The position numbers and the translations under genes were made by a program. Positions 1 to 8,268 of a DNA stretch of 64,000 nucleotides are shown here, piece by piece (the stretch's first letter is position 1; every line of letters begins with the position of its first letter). Where the stretch lies: assembly GCA_033763995.1 (NCBI GenBank), contig JANRJL010000034.1:6123-70122 (forward strand), written 5' to 3'. Origin of the DNA: GCA-2737725 sp033763995. GTDB taxonomy: Bacteria; Pseudomonadota; Alphaproteobacteria; Rhodospirillales; Rhodospirillaceae. A model generated the notes under the pieces. That model did not search any database. It saw only the letters and a list, made by a program, of their open reading frames with translations, and was not told the origin of the DNA.

Positions 1-268
1 TCTCGCCGACCCAGGCCTGATCCTCGAAGCCGTCGCCCAGGCCGCGCACCATCACGGTGACGCGGTACTTGCCGTCGGTGGCATCGCGCGCCACGTAGCC
101 CGCGCGTTCGAGCGTTTCGAGAATGCGGTAGGTGGTGCCGCGCGGCAGCCGCGTGACGGTGGCCACCTTGTTGGGCGTCGCCCCATTGAGCGTGTTGAGC
201 ACGCGCAAGATCTCCAGGCCCCGAATCAGGGCCCGCACCGAAGACTTCTGACGCGACGCTGGAACCAT
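1..268 (-). CDS. IclR-family transcriptional regulator, N-terminal part (cut by window edge)
   Basis: The reverse strand reads from an ATG at 268 with a GGAGGAG ribosome site just upstream. The translation has the IclR winged-helix pattern: VRALIRGLEILRVLN, then a TRLPRGTTYRILETLE recognition helix and the wing DGKYRVT. It resembles the complete IclR protein at 26735-27553, so the two are paralogues. The effector-binding domain lies outside the window. It is divergent from the flavin monooxygenase at 715, and the 9-bp inverted repeat at 328-352 between them is a likely operator. IclR proteins usually control adjacent catabolic genes; the effector cannot be inferred. Confidence 0.85.
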   Translation of the reverse strand, partial: MVPASRQKSSVRALIRGLEILRVLNTLNGATPNKVATVTRLPRGTTYRILETLERAGYVARDATDGKYRVTVMVRGLGDGFEDQAWVGE

Positions 269-327
269 GGCACTCCTCCGGGCGCGACTCATGAGCCCAA
301 AAGGCGCGCCGGTAATGCGCTCACGCT

Positions 328-352
328 CATTAGCCCATTATACGGGCTAATG
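328..352. promoter_or_regulatory. Perfect 9-bp inverted repeat, candidate IclR operator
   Basis: CATTAGCCC and GGGCTAATG flank a 7-base spacer. The site lies about 60 bp upstream of the IclR start and in front of the divergent monooxygenase gene. Dyads of this size are typical for dimeric winged-helix regulators. A second dyad with the same 7-base spacer (arms ATGTCC and GGACAT) precedes the other IclR gene at 26604-26622. Operator function is inferred. Confidence 0.6.
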
Positions 353-714
353 GCCTGTGCTGAAACGAGCCTGGTTGTGGCCCCCGAGATGACGCCCTCA
401 GCAGTCTCAGTTAGACTTGACCCAGGATGCGACCGAAACGGATTTTGGCCATCAAATGGCTGAAATCCGAGGTGCTGCTGGTCCTGTTATTTTTTGCATC
501 CTGCCTGAAATAACAGGCGTAACAGGCTGGCCTAACCGACTGTCGGACGACTCCGGTCGGACCGGAGCCGAGGCGGTCGAACTCTCGATGAATGAAACCG
601 CCGCTTCATGGGGAGGCGGCCCAAAGCCCACAACGTGGGCTAAGGAGGAGGCGTGGCTATCTGCTCTGGCGTCCCGGCGCGACAAAGGTGCGGCGTGACC
701 GCAAAGGATTCCCC
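353..714. other. Intergenic stretch with one palindromic repeat
   Basis: There is no convincing gene here; short open frames carry no recognisable protein. The stretch holds the CCTGTTATTT palindrome listed separately and a small hairpin at 551-567 (CTCCGG and CCGGAG around five bases). The last bases, AAAGGATTCCCC, are the ribosome site of the gene starting at 715. Confidence 0.5.
483..526. repeat. Palindromic repeat family A, copy 1
   Basis: CCTGTTATTT (483-492) pairs with AAATAACAGG (508-517), followed by a third AACAGG at 521-526. The same palindrome with the same trailing AACAGG half occurs at 48656-48698 and, reversed, at 40441-40484. The spacing and the TCCT..CCTG core between the arms are shared, so this is a dispersed repeat, not a chance hairpin. 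Confidence 0.8.
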
Positions 715-1962
715 ATGACCGCGCCCCACAATATGGCCGCCCAAACCAAACCCATCGGCCCCGACGAGCTGCTGGCCCGCGCCCGCGCCCTGGTGCCGGC
801 ACTGGCCGAGCGCGCCGGCCGAACCGAATCGCTGCGCAGGCTCACCGACGAGACGATGGCTGATCTGCATCGCTCGGGCTTGTTGAAAATTCTCCAGCCC
901 GCGCGCTTCGGCGGCCTGGATCATGACTGGAGCACCCACGTGCGCGTCGGCGCGGAACTCGCGCGCGGTTGCGGCTCCACGGCGTGGATCCAATGCATCG
1001 TCGGCGTCCATGCGTGGTTCGCGGCACGCCTTCCCCTCCAAGGCCAAATCGACATCTGGGGCAAGTCGCCCGACGTTCTCATTTCCACCGCCGTGGCCGG
1101 CGGGCTGGACAGCACGGTCGAGGTGGTCGAGGGCGGTTATGTGGTCAGCGGGCGCTGGAAGTTCGCGAGCGGCGTCGATCATGCCCAGTGGGTCATCATC
1201 GGTGCCATGCCCGACGACGCCCAAGCGCGCGCCGAACACAACTGGCTGGAACTGGCCATTCCGAAAAGCGACGTGCGCGTTATCGACACCTGGGATACCG
1301 CCAGCTTGCGCGGGACGGGTTCCAACGACGTGGCGGTGGACAAGGTATTCGTGCCGACCCATCGCTCCGTGTGGCGTAAGGCCATGCGCGCCGGCACCAC
1401 CGAGGGCAGCCGTGGCCACGCGAATTATGTGCATCATGTGCAGTTCACGCCCTACTTCGGCTCGCTCACCCTGGGCCCGATCCTCGGCACCGCCATGGGC
1501 GCGCTGGAGGCTTACGTGGCGGCCACCAAGGGACGCATCGGCCACATGCGCGCCGAATCCGTGGCGGCGCAAATTCCGGTGCAGACGAGGTTGTCGGAAT
1601 CGGGCAGCGAAATCCGCGCGGCCATGGCCTTGTTCGAACGCAACATGCAGGTGCTGGACTCGCGTGGCCGCGCCGGTGAGAAAATCAGCAAGGACGAATG
1701 GGTCAAGCTGCGCGCCGACGGCGCCTTCATCGGCAAGCTCTGCATGGCGGCGGTGGAACGCATCGTCAAGCAGATGGGCGCCGGCGGCCTGACGGCGAAA
1801 AATCCGGTGCGGCGCTTCCACGCAGACCTCATGGGCATGACGGCGCACATCAGCCAACAGTGGGACTTGAACGCCGCGCCCTTCGGCGCCTGGGCGCTGG
1901 GCCTGGCCACCGACAACCAGGAGATCAACGCCGCCGCCGAACGCTCCAAGGATTTGTTTTGA
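715..1962 (+). CDS. Acyl-CoA-dehydrogenase-fold flavin-dependent monooxygenase
   Basis: The protein is 415 aa from the ATG at 715, which has AAAGGA upstream; an earlier in-frame ATG at 592 adds an unconserved leader. The fold is that of group D flavin monooxygenases (HsaA, the large component of 4-hydroxyphenylacetate 3-hydroxylase, DszC). An N-terminal helical part is followed by the segment SGRWKFASGVDHAQWVIIGA and a C-terminal four-helix acyl-CoA dehydrogenase-type domain. These enzymes take reduced flavin from a separate reductase to hydroxylate aromatic substrates. The nearest reductase candidate is at 25928-26539. The gene lies divergent to the IclR gene and 7 bp before the SUMF1-domain gene. 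The substrate is unknown; a desulfurisation-type role is possible. Confidence 0.85.
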   Translation: MTAPHNMAAQTKPIGPDELLARARALVPALAERAGRTESLRRLTDETMADLHRSGLLKILQPARFGGLDHDWSTHVRVGAELARGCGSTAWIQCIVGVHAWFAARLPLQGQIDIWGKSPDVLISTAVAGGLDSTVEVVEGGYVVSGRWKFASGVDHAQWVIIGAMPDDAQARAEHNWLELAIPKSDVRVIDTWDTASLRGTGSNDVAVDKVFVPTHRSVWRKAMRAGTTEGSRGHANYVHHVQFTPYFGSLTLGPILGTAMGALEAYVAATKGRIGHMRAESVAAQIPVQTRLSESGSEIRAAMALFERNMQVLDSRGRAGEKISKDEWVKLRADGAFIGKLCMAAVERIVKQMGAGGLTAKNPVRRFHADLMGMTAHISQQWDLNAAPFGAWALGLATDNQEINAAAERSKDLF

Positions 1963-1969
1963 GGATGCC

Positions 1970-2866
1970 ATGAACCGGCTCTCGACCTCCCTTCTCATCC
2001 TGGCCTTCGCCAGCCCCACCCTGGGTCTCGCCGCCGAGGGGCCAAAGATGATTTCCATCCCCGCCGGCCATTTCATGATGGGCGACGAGGCTGGCGACCC
2101 CGACGAAAAGCCGGTTCACCGTGTCGCGATCAAATCGTTTCTGTTGGCTACCACCGAAGTGACCGTGGGCGAGTACCGCGCCTTCGTCACCGCCACCGGC
2201 CATGCGACGACCAAGGGCTGCAACCGCTATGTCGACGGCAAGCTAACGCTGGACCCGGACCTGTCGTGGGACAACCCCGGATTCGCGCAAACCGACCGGC
2301 ACCCGGTCGTGTGCATCACTTGGCCCGACACGCAAGCCTACATCGCCTGGCGCAACGCGTCGGGCGGCGCGAAATTTCGCCTGCCCACGGAAGCCGAGTG
2401 GGAATACGCCGCGCGGGCCGGCGCCAGCGCCACCACACTGTGGGCCCAATCGAAAGACGCCTGCGTCCAGGCCAACGCCATGGACGCCAGCACCATGGCG
2501 GCGGGCGGCGGCCGGTTCGCGCTGGGCGATCCCAACCAATACAAGCCCGGCGACGAGCGCGTGTTTCCCTGCGACGACGGCCACGGCTTCACCGCGCCCG
2601 TCGGCGCGTTCAAGCCCAATGCCTGGGGCCTTTACGACATGCTCGGCAACGCCTGGGAATTCGTCGCCGACTGCGTCACCAAGGACTACACCGGCGCCCC
2701 CACCGACGGCGGCGTGGTATCCACACCCGAGTGCCGCCAGCACATGATGCGCGGCGCCAGTTGGAACACCGGGCCCGCCTTCACGCGCCTCACCAACCGC
2801 TCCACCCTCGCCGATGACCGCCGCAACTGGGGCATCGGCTTTCGCTTGGCCCAAGACGTCAACTAG
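1970..2866 (+). CDS. Exported SUMF1/FGE-domain protein lacking the catalytic cysteines
   Basis: The protein is 298 aa with an N-terminal signal peptide (about residues 1-22, ending LGLAA). The rest is a formylglycine-generating-enzyme-sulfatase domain: MISIPAGHFMMGD near the start, TEVTVGEYRAFV, RLPTEAEWEYAARAG, LGNAWEFVADC and MRGASW...GFRLA at the end. True sulfatase-activating enzymes have a Cys pair just after the RGGSW-type motif. Here that stretch (NTGPAFTRLTNRS) has none, so another role is likelier (ligand binding, or a distinct oxidoreductase as in EgtB relatives). It starts 7 bp after the monooxygenase gene and overlaps the convergent acyl-CoA synthetase by 4 bp. Confidence 0.85.
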   Translation: MNRLSTSLLILAFASPTLGLAAEGPKMISIPAGHFMMGDEAGDPDEKPVHRVAIKSFLLATTEVTVGEYRAFVTATGHATTKGCNRYVDGKLTLDPDLSWDNPGFAQTDRHPVVCITWPDTQAYIAWRNASGGAKFRLPTEAEWEYAARAGASATTLWAQSKDACVQANAMDASTMAAGGGRFALGDPNQYKPGDERVFPCDDGHGFTAPVGAFKPNAWGLYDMLGNAWEFVADCVTKDYTGAPTDGGVVSTPECRQHMMRGASWNTGPAFTRLTNRSTLADDRRNWGIGFRLAQDVN

Positions 2867-4392
2867 GAGGATGCATTGAGTTCGTCGCGCAGCGCCCGAT
2901 GCAGAATTTTTCCGTTGGCCGACTTGGGCAGGCTGCCGCGCACGACGAAGGCCTTGGGCACCTTGTGCCCGGCCAGGAGCGCCTTGCAATGAGCCTTCAA
3001 CTCCTCGCTCGACGCTTGGGTCCCGGCCTTCATCACCACGGCGGCGGTCACGGCCTCGCCCCAATAGGAATCTTTGAGCCCGATGACGGCGGCCTCGGCC
3101 ACGGCCGGATGGCGATAGAGCACGTCCTCCACCTCGCGCGGATAGACGTTCTGCCCGCCGGTGATGATCATGTTGCTCTTGCGGTCGACCAAGTACAGAT
3201 ACCCGTCGGCGTCGCGGCGGCCCATGTCGCCGACGACGCACCAGCCGCCCCGCATCACCGCCGCCGTCTCGGCCGGGCGGTTCCAGTACCCCGAGAACAA
3301 CCACGGCGACTTCACCGCCACCTCGCCCACCTCGCCGGTGGCGACCGAACGGCCGGTATCATCGACCACGTCGATTTCCACGCCGGGATAGGGCAAGCCC
3401 ACGCAACTGAGTTTGCGCAACTGATCGGCCGGTTCCAGCGACGTGACGTTGCCGGTTTCCGTGGCGCCGTAAGATTCATACAGAACGTCGGGGCCGAAGC
3501 CGGCGACGATGCGCTCCTTGGTGGCTTGGGGCAGCGGTGCGGCATTGCAACTGATGACCTTGAGCGAACACACGTCGGCCCTGGCGAGCGTCGCCTCCCC
3601 CAAGCCGAACAAGGCATGAAACTGCGTCGGCACCATGAAGGTGTTGGTGACGCGGTGCTGGGCGACGGCGCCCAGGAAACTTTCGGGCTCGAACTTGGGC
3701 AGGATGTGACACGACCCGCCGAAGAAAATCGGCGCCATGGCGGCGGCAAAGCCCCCGCCGTTATACAGCGGCGACATGGCGAGCGCGCGGCAGCGCGGAT
3801 TGTGGATGCCGAACATCCCCGCCATGCCCATCGTCATCATCACCGTACGGGCACGGTGCGACAGCAGCACGCCCTTGGGCTTGCCGGTCGTGCCCGAGGT
3901 GTAGGGGATGCAGAAAATGTCGGTCTCGTTCAGGGCAACCTCGGGCCGCGTGTCGCTCGCCCGCGCCATCAGCGCGTCGAGGGCAGCGCCGATCACGACA
4001 ATCTTCACATCGGGCAGGTCAGCGGCGCGCGCCACCGCCTCGCGTGCCGTATCGACGAACAACACTTTGGCCTCGGCGTCGACGCAAATCTCGGCCACTT
4101 CCCGCGCCGTGGCGGCGGGCGGGATCATGGCGGCGGGCACTCCCGCCTCGGCCAGGCCCAATGTCACTTCCATGAAGGCGACACTGTTGCCGCACATCAG
4201 CGCGGCGTGGTCGCCCTTGCCGAGCCTCAAGCCCGACAGCACGACGTTCGATATGCGATTGATGTTGCCCTCCAATTGCGCGAAGGAGACCGCGCGCGCG
4301 GGATCGGACAACGCGATACGCTCGGGCGTGCGGCGCGCGGCGGTGCGCACGCCGTGAGCGATGGTCACGACAGAGGCGAAAGATGAGTTCAT
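2863..4392 (-). CDS. AMP-dependent acyl-CoA synthetase (ANL superfamily)
   Basis: The protein is 509 aa. Its adenylation motifs are all intact: YTSGTTGKPKGV (P-loop), YGATETG, GDMGRRDADGYLYLVDR, and the C-terminal lysine region PKSANGKI. It should activate a carboxylic acid to an acyl-CoA through an acyl-adenylate. The closest types are fatty-acid or aryl-CoA ligases; the substrate cannot be read from sequence. I chose the ATG at 4392 because translation from there begins directly with the conserved N-terminal helix, whereas the open frame runs 45 codons further upstream over the divergent gene. Its stop overlaps that of the convergent gene at 1970-2866. Confidence 0.88.
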   Translation of the reverse strand: MNSSFASVVTIAHGVRTAARRTPERIALSDPARAVSFAQLEGNINRISNVVLSGLRLGKGDHAALMCGNSVAFMEVTLGLAEAGVPAAMIPPAATAREVAEICVDAEAKVLFVDTAREAVARAADLPDVKIVVIGAALDALMARASDTRPEVALNETDIFCIPYTSGTTGKPKGVLLSHRARTVMMTMGMAGMFGIHNPRCRALAMSPLYNGGGFAAAMAPIFFGGSCHILPKFEPESFLGAVAQHRVTNTFMVPTQFHALFGLGEATLARADVCSLKVISCNAAPLPQATKERIVAGFGPDVLYESYGATETGNVTSLEPADQLRKLSCVGLPYPGVEIDVVDDTGRSVATGEVGEVAVKSPWLFSGYWNRPAETAAVMRGGWCVVGDMGRRDADGYLYLVDRKSNMIITGGQNVYPREVEDVLYRHPAVAEAAVIGLKDSYWGEAVTAAVVMKAGTQASSEELKAHCKALLAGHKVPKAFVVRGSLPKSANGKILHRALRDELNASS

Positions 4393-5957
4393 GGCGCGAA
4401 TTGTGGGATGCACGGGCGCCGCGTTCAAGCGCGGAGTCCGCGTTCCGCACCAAAGTCCGTAGATTGGGCTTCCGTTCCGCGTTGGCTCTCTGCGCCGCGA
4501 TGGCGATTCCGACGTGCGCTCCGGCATCCGACGGCAAACTGACCGCGGTGATCGGCAACCTGCCGCCGGGCTTGGGCAATCCGCTCACGTCGGGCGGCTT
4601 TCCGCCGCTGCTGATCTGGCCGGCGTTGTTCGACGCCTTGAGTCAAATCGGCGCCGACGGCGAACTCAAGCCGACCTTGGCGACATCCTGGCGCGTCGAG
4701 AACCCGACCACGTGGATCTTCGACCTGCGCCCTGGCGTGACGTTCTCCAACGGCGAGCCCTTCGACGCCGAAGCGGTGATGGGCACCGTGAATTTTCTGC
4801 GGAGCGAGAGCGGACGGCGGTTCTCGGCCTACCGCGAAGTGCAAACGATTCAAGATATGAGGGCACGCGGGCCCCTGACGCTGGAGATCACGACGACGCA
4901 ACCCGACAGCATGTTGGCCCACAAGCTCGCCGGAGTTTGGATTCTGCCGCCGAAGTATTTTGCCCAGGTCGGCGCGGAAAGATTCGCGCTGCAGCCCATC
5001 GGCACCGGGCCCTACACCGCCGCCAAATGGAACTCCGCCAAACTGGACCTGACGCCCTTCGCCGGAAGCTGGCGCAAACCGCGGTTGGCGGGGCTCACCA
5101 TCCGCGCTTTGCCCGAAGCGACGTCGCGCGCGCAAGCCATCATCTCGCGCGCCGCCGATATCGCCTTCGACTTGGACCTGGAGGACATCGAGGCCGTCGA
5201 GGCGGCGGGCGCGCGGATCGATCTGCGCAAGCGCGCCGCCGTGCAAGCCTGGCAATACATCACCGAGTTGCCCTCGCCGCTGCAGGATGCGCGCGTGCGC
5301 CTGGCGCTCAATCTCGCCGTCGACCGCCAGAGCATCGTCGACACCATCCTGCAGGGCCGCACGCGCGTGCCCAGCCAGGTGGCGGCCGTGGGCGTGTTCG
5401 GTCACGACGACACGCTCGCGCCCTATCCTTACGATTCCGCGCGGGCGAAAGCCCTGCTCGCCGAAGCGGGCTACCCCGACGGCTTCGACGCGACGTTTCA
5501 AATTTACACCGACGGTCCGGCCGACGCCTCGATCTATCAGCAGGCCGTCGCCGATCTCGCCAAGGTGGGCGTGCGCATCAAGATCGCGCGCGTGACGCCG
5601 CAGGTGAACAACGAGGGCCTCTATAACGGCAAGTGGGCGGGCATCGCCTTCAACATGAATTGGGGCTCGCTGCCCTCGCTCGATATCGTCGCGGCGTTGC
5701 GCTACCACTCGTGCCTGTGGCCCACGCCGTGGATCTGCCGCCCCGAGATCGTGGATCTGATGAAGGCCGCCGACGCCGAATTCGACCGCGACAAACGCAA
5801 GGCCGTCATCCGGCAAATCCTGCGCGCGCTGCACGACGATCCGCCGGCCATTCTGTTGTTCGAGAACATCCACCCCGACGGCATCGGCCCGCGCGTCCTT
5901 GGTTACGACGCCCCCTTTGGGTTCATCCGCTATGAATCGCTGTCGGCGAAAGATTAG
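4383..5957 (+). CDS. ABC transporter substrate-binding protein, family 5 (orphan)
   Basis: The protein is 524 aa. A basic, then hydrophobic stretch (RSALALCAAMAIPTCAPAS) near residues 30-50 acts as the export signal. The mature part follows the SBP_bac_5 plan: PLLIWPALFDALSQIG, ELKPTLATSWRVE, FDLRPGVTFSNGEPFDAEAV, then IGTGPYTAAKW and ALNLAVDRQSIVDTI. Such proteins deliver peptides, nickel or other small solutes to an ABC importer, but no permease or ATPase gene lies nearby. The stated ATG overlaps the divergent synthetase start by 10 bp; a later start at a TTG near 4465 or the ATG at 4501 is possible. Confidence 0.85.
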   Translation: MSSWRELWDARAPRSSAESAFRTKVRRLGFRSALALCAAMAIPTCAPASDGKLTAVIGNLPPGLGNPLTSGGFPPLLIWPALFDALSQIGADGELKPTLATSWRVENPTTWIFDLRPGVTFSNGEPFDAEAVMGTVNFLRSESGRRFSAYREVQTIQDMRARGPLTLEITTTQPDSMLAHKLAGVWILPPKYFAQVGAERFALQPIGTGPYTAAKWNSAKLDLTPFAGSWRKPRLAGLTIRALPEATSRAQAIISRAADIAFDLDLEDIEAVEAAGARIDLRKRAAVQAWQYITELPSPLQDARVRLALNLAVDRQSIVDTILQGRTRVPSQVAAVGVFGHDDTLAPYPYDSARAKALLAEAGYPDGFDATFQIYTDGPADASIYQQAVADLAKVGVRIKIARVTPQVNNEGLYNGKWAGIAFNMNWGSLPSLDIVAALRYHSCLWPTPWICRPEIVDLMKAADAEFDRDKRKAVIRQILRALHDDPPAILLFENIHPDGIGPRVLGYDAPFGFIRYESLSAKD

Positions 5958-6002
5958 ACGCGGGTCCTTGACGGCGCGCGGCGGACGGGGTTTCCTGCCG
6001 CC

Positions 6003-7304
6003 ATGAGCCGCTGGTCGACACCCGACGACGATGACGACGCGCCCAAGGCGACCAAGGCCAAGGCGGTGCCGCGCCGCTCGGCCTTGAAGTCGTCTGGCGC
6101 CGTCGCGGGCGGCGTGCTGGGGCTGGCGGTCGCGGGGCTCGGATACCGCGCCTGGCAGACCAAAGCCTACACCGATTTCGCGGCGGGCGAGGCCTTCGCG
6201 CCCTATCGCTTGTGGCAGGAGGAACTGGCCAAGCCGGCGGTCACCGCCCGGCCGCCGGCCGACCCCTCGGCCCCGGTGCCGCAGCTCGTGGGCGATCCGC
6301 GCAACATCGTCGCGGCGGCGATCCTGGCGTCGAGCCCGCACAACACGCAGCCCTGGACGTTCAAGATCGCGGGCAACCTGATCGACGTCCTGGCCGACCG
6401 CTCGCGCCATCTCGGCGTGCTGGACCCCCGCGACCGCGAATTCACCATCGGGCTCGGCTGCGCCATCGAGAACCTGGTGGTGGGCGCACGCGGCTTGGGC
6501 TTCTCGCCGCTGGTCAATCTGCTGCCCGAGGGTCCGCAAGGGGCCACGGTTGCGCGGCTCACGATTTACGACGCCGCCAAGGAGCGCAGCCCGCTGGTCG
6601 ATGCGCTCGCGCGGCGGCGCACCAATCGCGGGCCCTATCTCAAGGGCCGCGCCGTCGACACCAAGATCCTCGATGCCTTGGAGCGCCTCGCCACCTCGCC
6701 CGGCGCGCGGCTGGTGTGGCTGGATGCCGCCAGTGACGCCGGACGGCGCTTCAGCGAAGCCACGCTCAAGGCCACCCAAGATTTCGTCGCCGACGCGGAA
6801 TTGACGGCGGCCTCGGACCGGTGGTTCCGGTATTCCACCGCCGACATCGAACGCCACCGCGACGGCATCACGCTGGCCGCCTCGGGGATCTCGCCCTTCA
6901 AGGCGCGGCTCGCACTCATGGTACCCAAGGAATTGATCGGCGATGCCCACGTGCAATGGATCGCCATGACGCGCGACATGCACCTCGCCACCGCGCCGCG
7001 CTTCGGATTGATCGTGGTGCCGTCGCTCGATGATCGCGCGGCCTTGCTGGAGGCCGGGCGGTTGTGGCAGCGTCTGCACTTGCAAGCCACCGTCATGGGG
7101 TTGGCCATGCACCCGCTCAACCAGACCATGGAAATGGCCGACCGCGACCATGCTCTCGGCCGCGCCTCGGCGGCCGGGACTGCGCTGCAATCGCTGTCCG
7201 CGCTGAGTTCCAATGCCGTGGCCTTCGGCTTCCGCATGGGCTTCAGCAATTTCCAGCCCAACCCCAGCCCGCGCCGCGCGCTCGGCAGCTTTCTGTCGGC
7301 CTAG
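6003..7304 (+). CDS. Nitroreductase-like (Acg family) protein with twin-arginine-like leader
   Basis: The protein is 433 aa. After an acidic start it has PRRSALKSSG followed by a hydrophobic stretch (residues about 33-48), a Tat-like signal or membrane anchor. The body carries nitroreductase-superfamily features: ASSPHNTQPWTF (the SPHNTQPW flavin-contact motif of Acg proteins), LGCAIENLVVGARGLGF and a C-terminal LHLQATVMGLAMHPLNQ. Acg-type proteins bind or sequester FMN and many lack measured reductase activity. It starts 45 bp after the binding-protein gene and ends 122 bp before the SDR triplet. Location outside the cytoplasm is inferred from the leader. Confidence 0.78.
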   Translation: MSRWSTPDDDDDAPKATKAKAVPRRSALKSSGAVAGGVLGLAVAGLGYRAWQTKAYTDFAAGEAFAPYRLWQEELAKPAVTARPPADPSAPVPQLVGDPRNIVAAAILASSPHNTQPWTFKIAGNLIDVLADRSRHLGVLDPRDREFTIGLGCAIENLVVGARGLGFSPLVNLLPEGPQGATVARLTIYDAAKERSPLVDALARRRTNRGPYLKGRAVDTKILDALERLATSPGARLVWLDAASDAGRRFSEATLKATQDFVADAELTAASDRWFRYSTADIERHRDGITLAASGISPFKARLALMVPKELIGDAHVQWIAMTRDMHLATAPRFGLIVVPSLDDRAALLEAGRLWQRLHLQATVMGLAMHPLNQTMEMADRDHALGRASAAGTALQSLSALSSNAVAFGFRMGFSNFQPNPSPRRALGSFLSA

Positions 7305-7426
7305 ATACCCCGTCCGCCGGGCGGGCATGGCGCGAAATCCGCCGGCCCGGCGCATTCCGTCCGGTGTCGCCACGCGCTGGACTGATAAGATAGCGGCTTG
7401 GTTCTTTTATCGAGGGAGGCACGTTC

Positions 7427-8245
7427 ATGTCCGAGTCCGGTTCCATCACCCGCCGTAGCGCCGTCGCCGCGGCCACCGCCGCCGTCGCCGCCGGCCACTT
7501 CGCCGGCGCCGCGCGCGCCGCCGACGCCCAGACCATGCTGGTCACGGGCTCCAACCGCGGCATCGGCCTGGAATTCGTCAAGCAGTACGCCGCCAAGGGC
7601 TGGACCGTGATCGCCACCACGCGCAGTCCCGACAAGGCCGACGAGCTGAAGAAGGTCGCCGCCGCCCATAAGAACGTGACCATCGAAGCGCTCGACGTGA
7701 CCAATTTCGCCACCATCGACGCGCTCGCCGCCAAGTACAAAGGCAAACCCATCGACCTGTTGATCAATAACGCCGGCATCACCGGCGACTTCCGCAATCC
7801 CAAGCCGCAAAGCTTCGGCACGCTGGACCACGCCGAGGCCGACAGCTTCATGCGCACCAATGCGCTGGGCGCGCTGAAGGTCACCGAGGCGTTTTACGAG
7901 AACGTCAAGCTGGGCCAGGGCAAGAAGATCCTGGCCGTGACGTCGCTGGCCGGTTCCTTCGGCGCCAAGTTCGGCGGCATGCCGGGCGGCTATTGGTACA
8001 AGATCAGCAAGGCCGCGCTCAACGCCGCCATGGTCAACGTCTCGATGGATGCCATCAAGGACGGCATCATCGTCGCCATGCTCTCGCCGGGCCAGGTGCG
8101 CGTGGAAAAAATCGGCAACATTCCGATCCCCGGCCTGATCGAAACGCCCGAGAGCATCAGCGGCATGATCAAGGTCATCGAGAACCTGAAGCCCGAGGAC
8201 GCGGGCACGATCATCCGCTACAATGGCGAGCGTCAGCCGCTGTAA
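7427..8245 (+). CDS. SDR-family oxidoreductase with Tat-like signal (first of three tandem copies)
   Basis: The protein is 272 aa. Residues about 1-33 form a leader: TRRSAVAAATAAVAAG with an Ala-rich core ending ARAADA. A classical short-chain dehydrogenase follows: TGSNRGIG cofactor loop, LLINNAGITG, serine in AVTSLAGS and the catalytic pair in YKISK. The start has GAGGGAGG upstream. It sits first in a run of three related SDRs (next at 8269 and 9142) with short gaps, so probably one operon. The presence of an export signal on an NAD(P)-dependent enzyme is unusual; folding with cofactor before Tat export, as in glucose-fructose oxidoreductase, would explain it. Confidence 0.88.
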   Translation: MSESGSITRRSAVAAATAAVAAGHFAGAARAADAQTMLVTGSNRGIGLEFVKQYAAKGWTVIATTRSPDKADELKKVAAAHKNVTIEALDVTNFATIDALAAKYKGKPIDLLINNAGITGDFRNPKPQSFGTLDHAEADSFMRTNALGALKVTEAFYENVKLGQGKKILAVTSLAGSFGAKFGGMPGGYWYKISKAALNAAMVNVSMDAIKDGIIVAMLSPGQVRVEKIGNIPIPGLIETPESISGMIKVIENLKPEDAGTIIRYNGERQPL

Positions 8246-8268
8246 CGCCAACGCTCGAGGAGGTTGCC

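Noticed and set aside
640..2076. Long reverse-strand open frame opposite the monooxygenase
   Set aside because: It is a composition shadow in high-GC DNA: no domain, biased to Ala/Gly/Arg/His, and the forward frame has clear family motifs.
2899..4386. 495-codon forward frame antisense to the acyl-CoA synthetase
   Set aside because: Shadow of the synthetase, whose motifs are complete on the minus strand.
4425..7373. 982-codon reverse-strand frame
   Set aside because: Antisense to two well-supported genes (binding protein and nitroreductase-like); no known domain.
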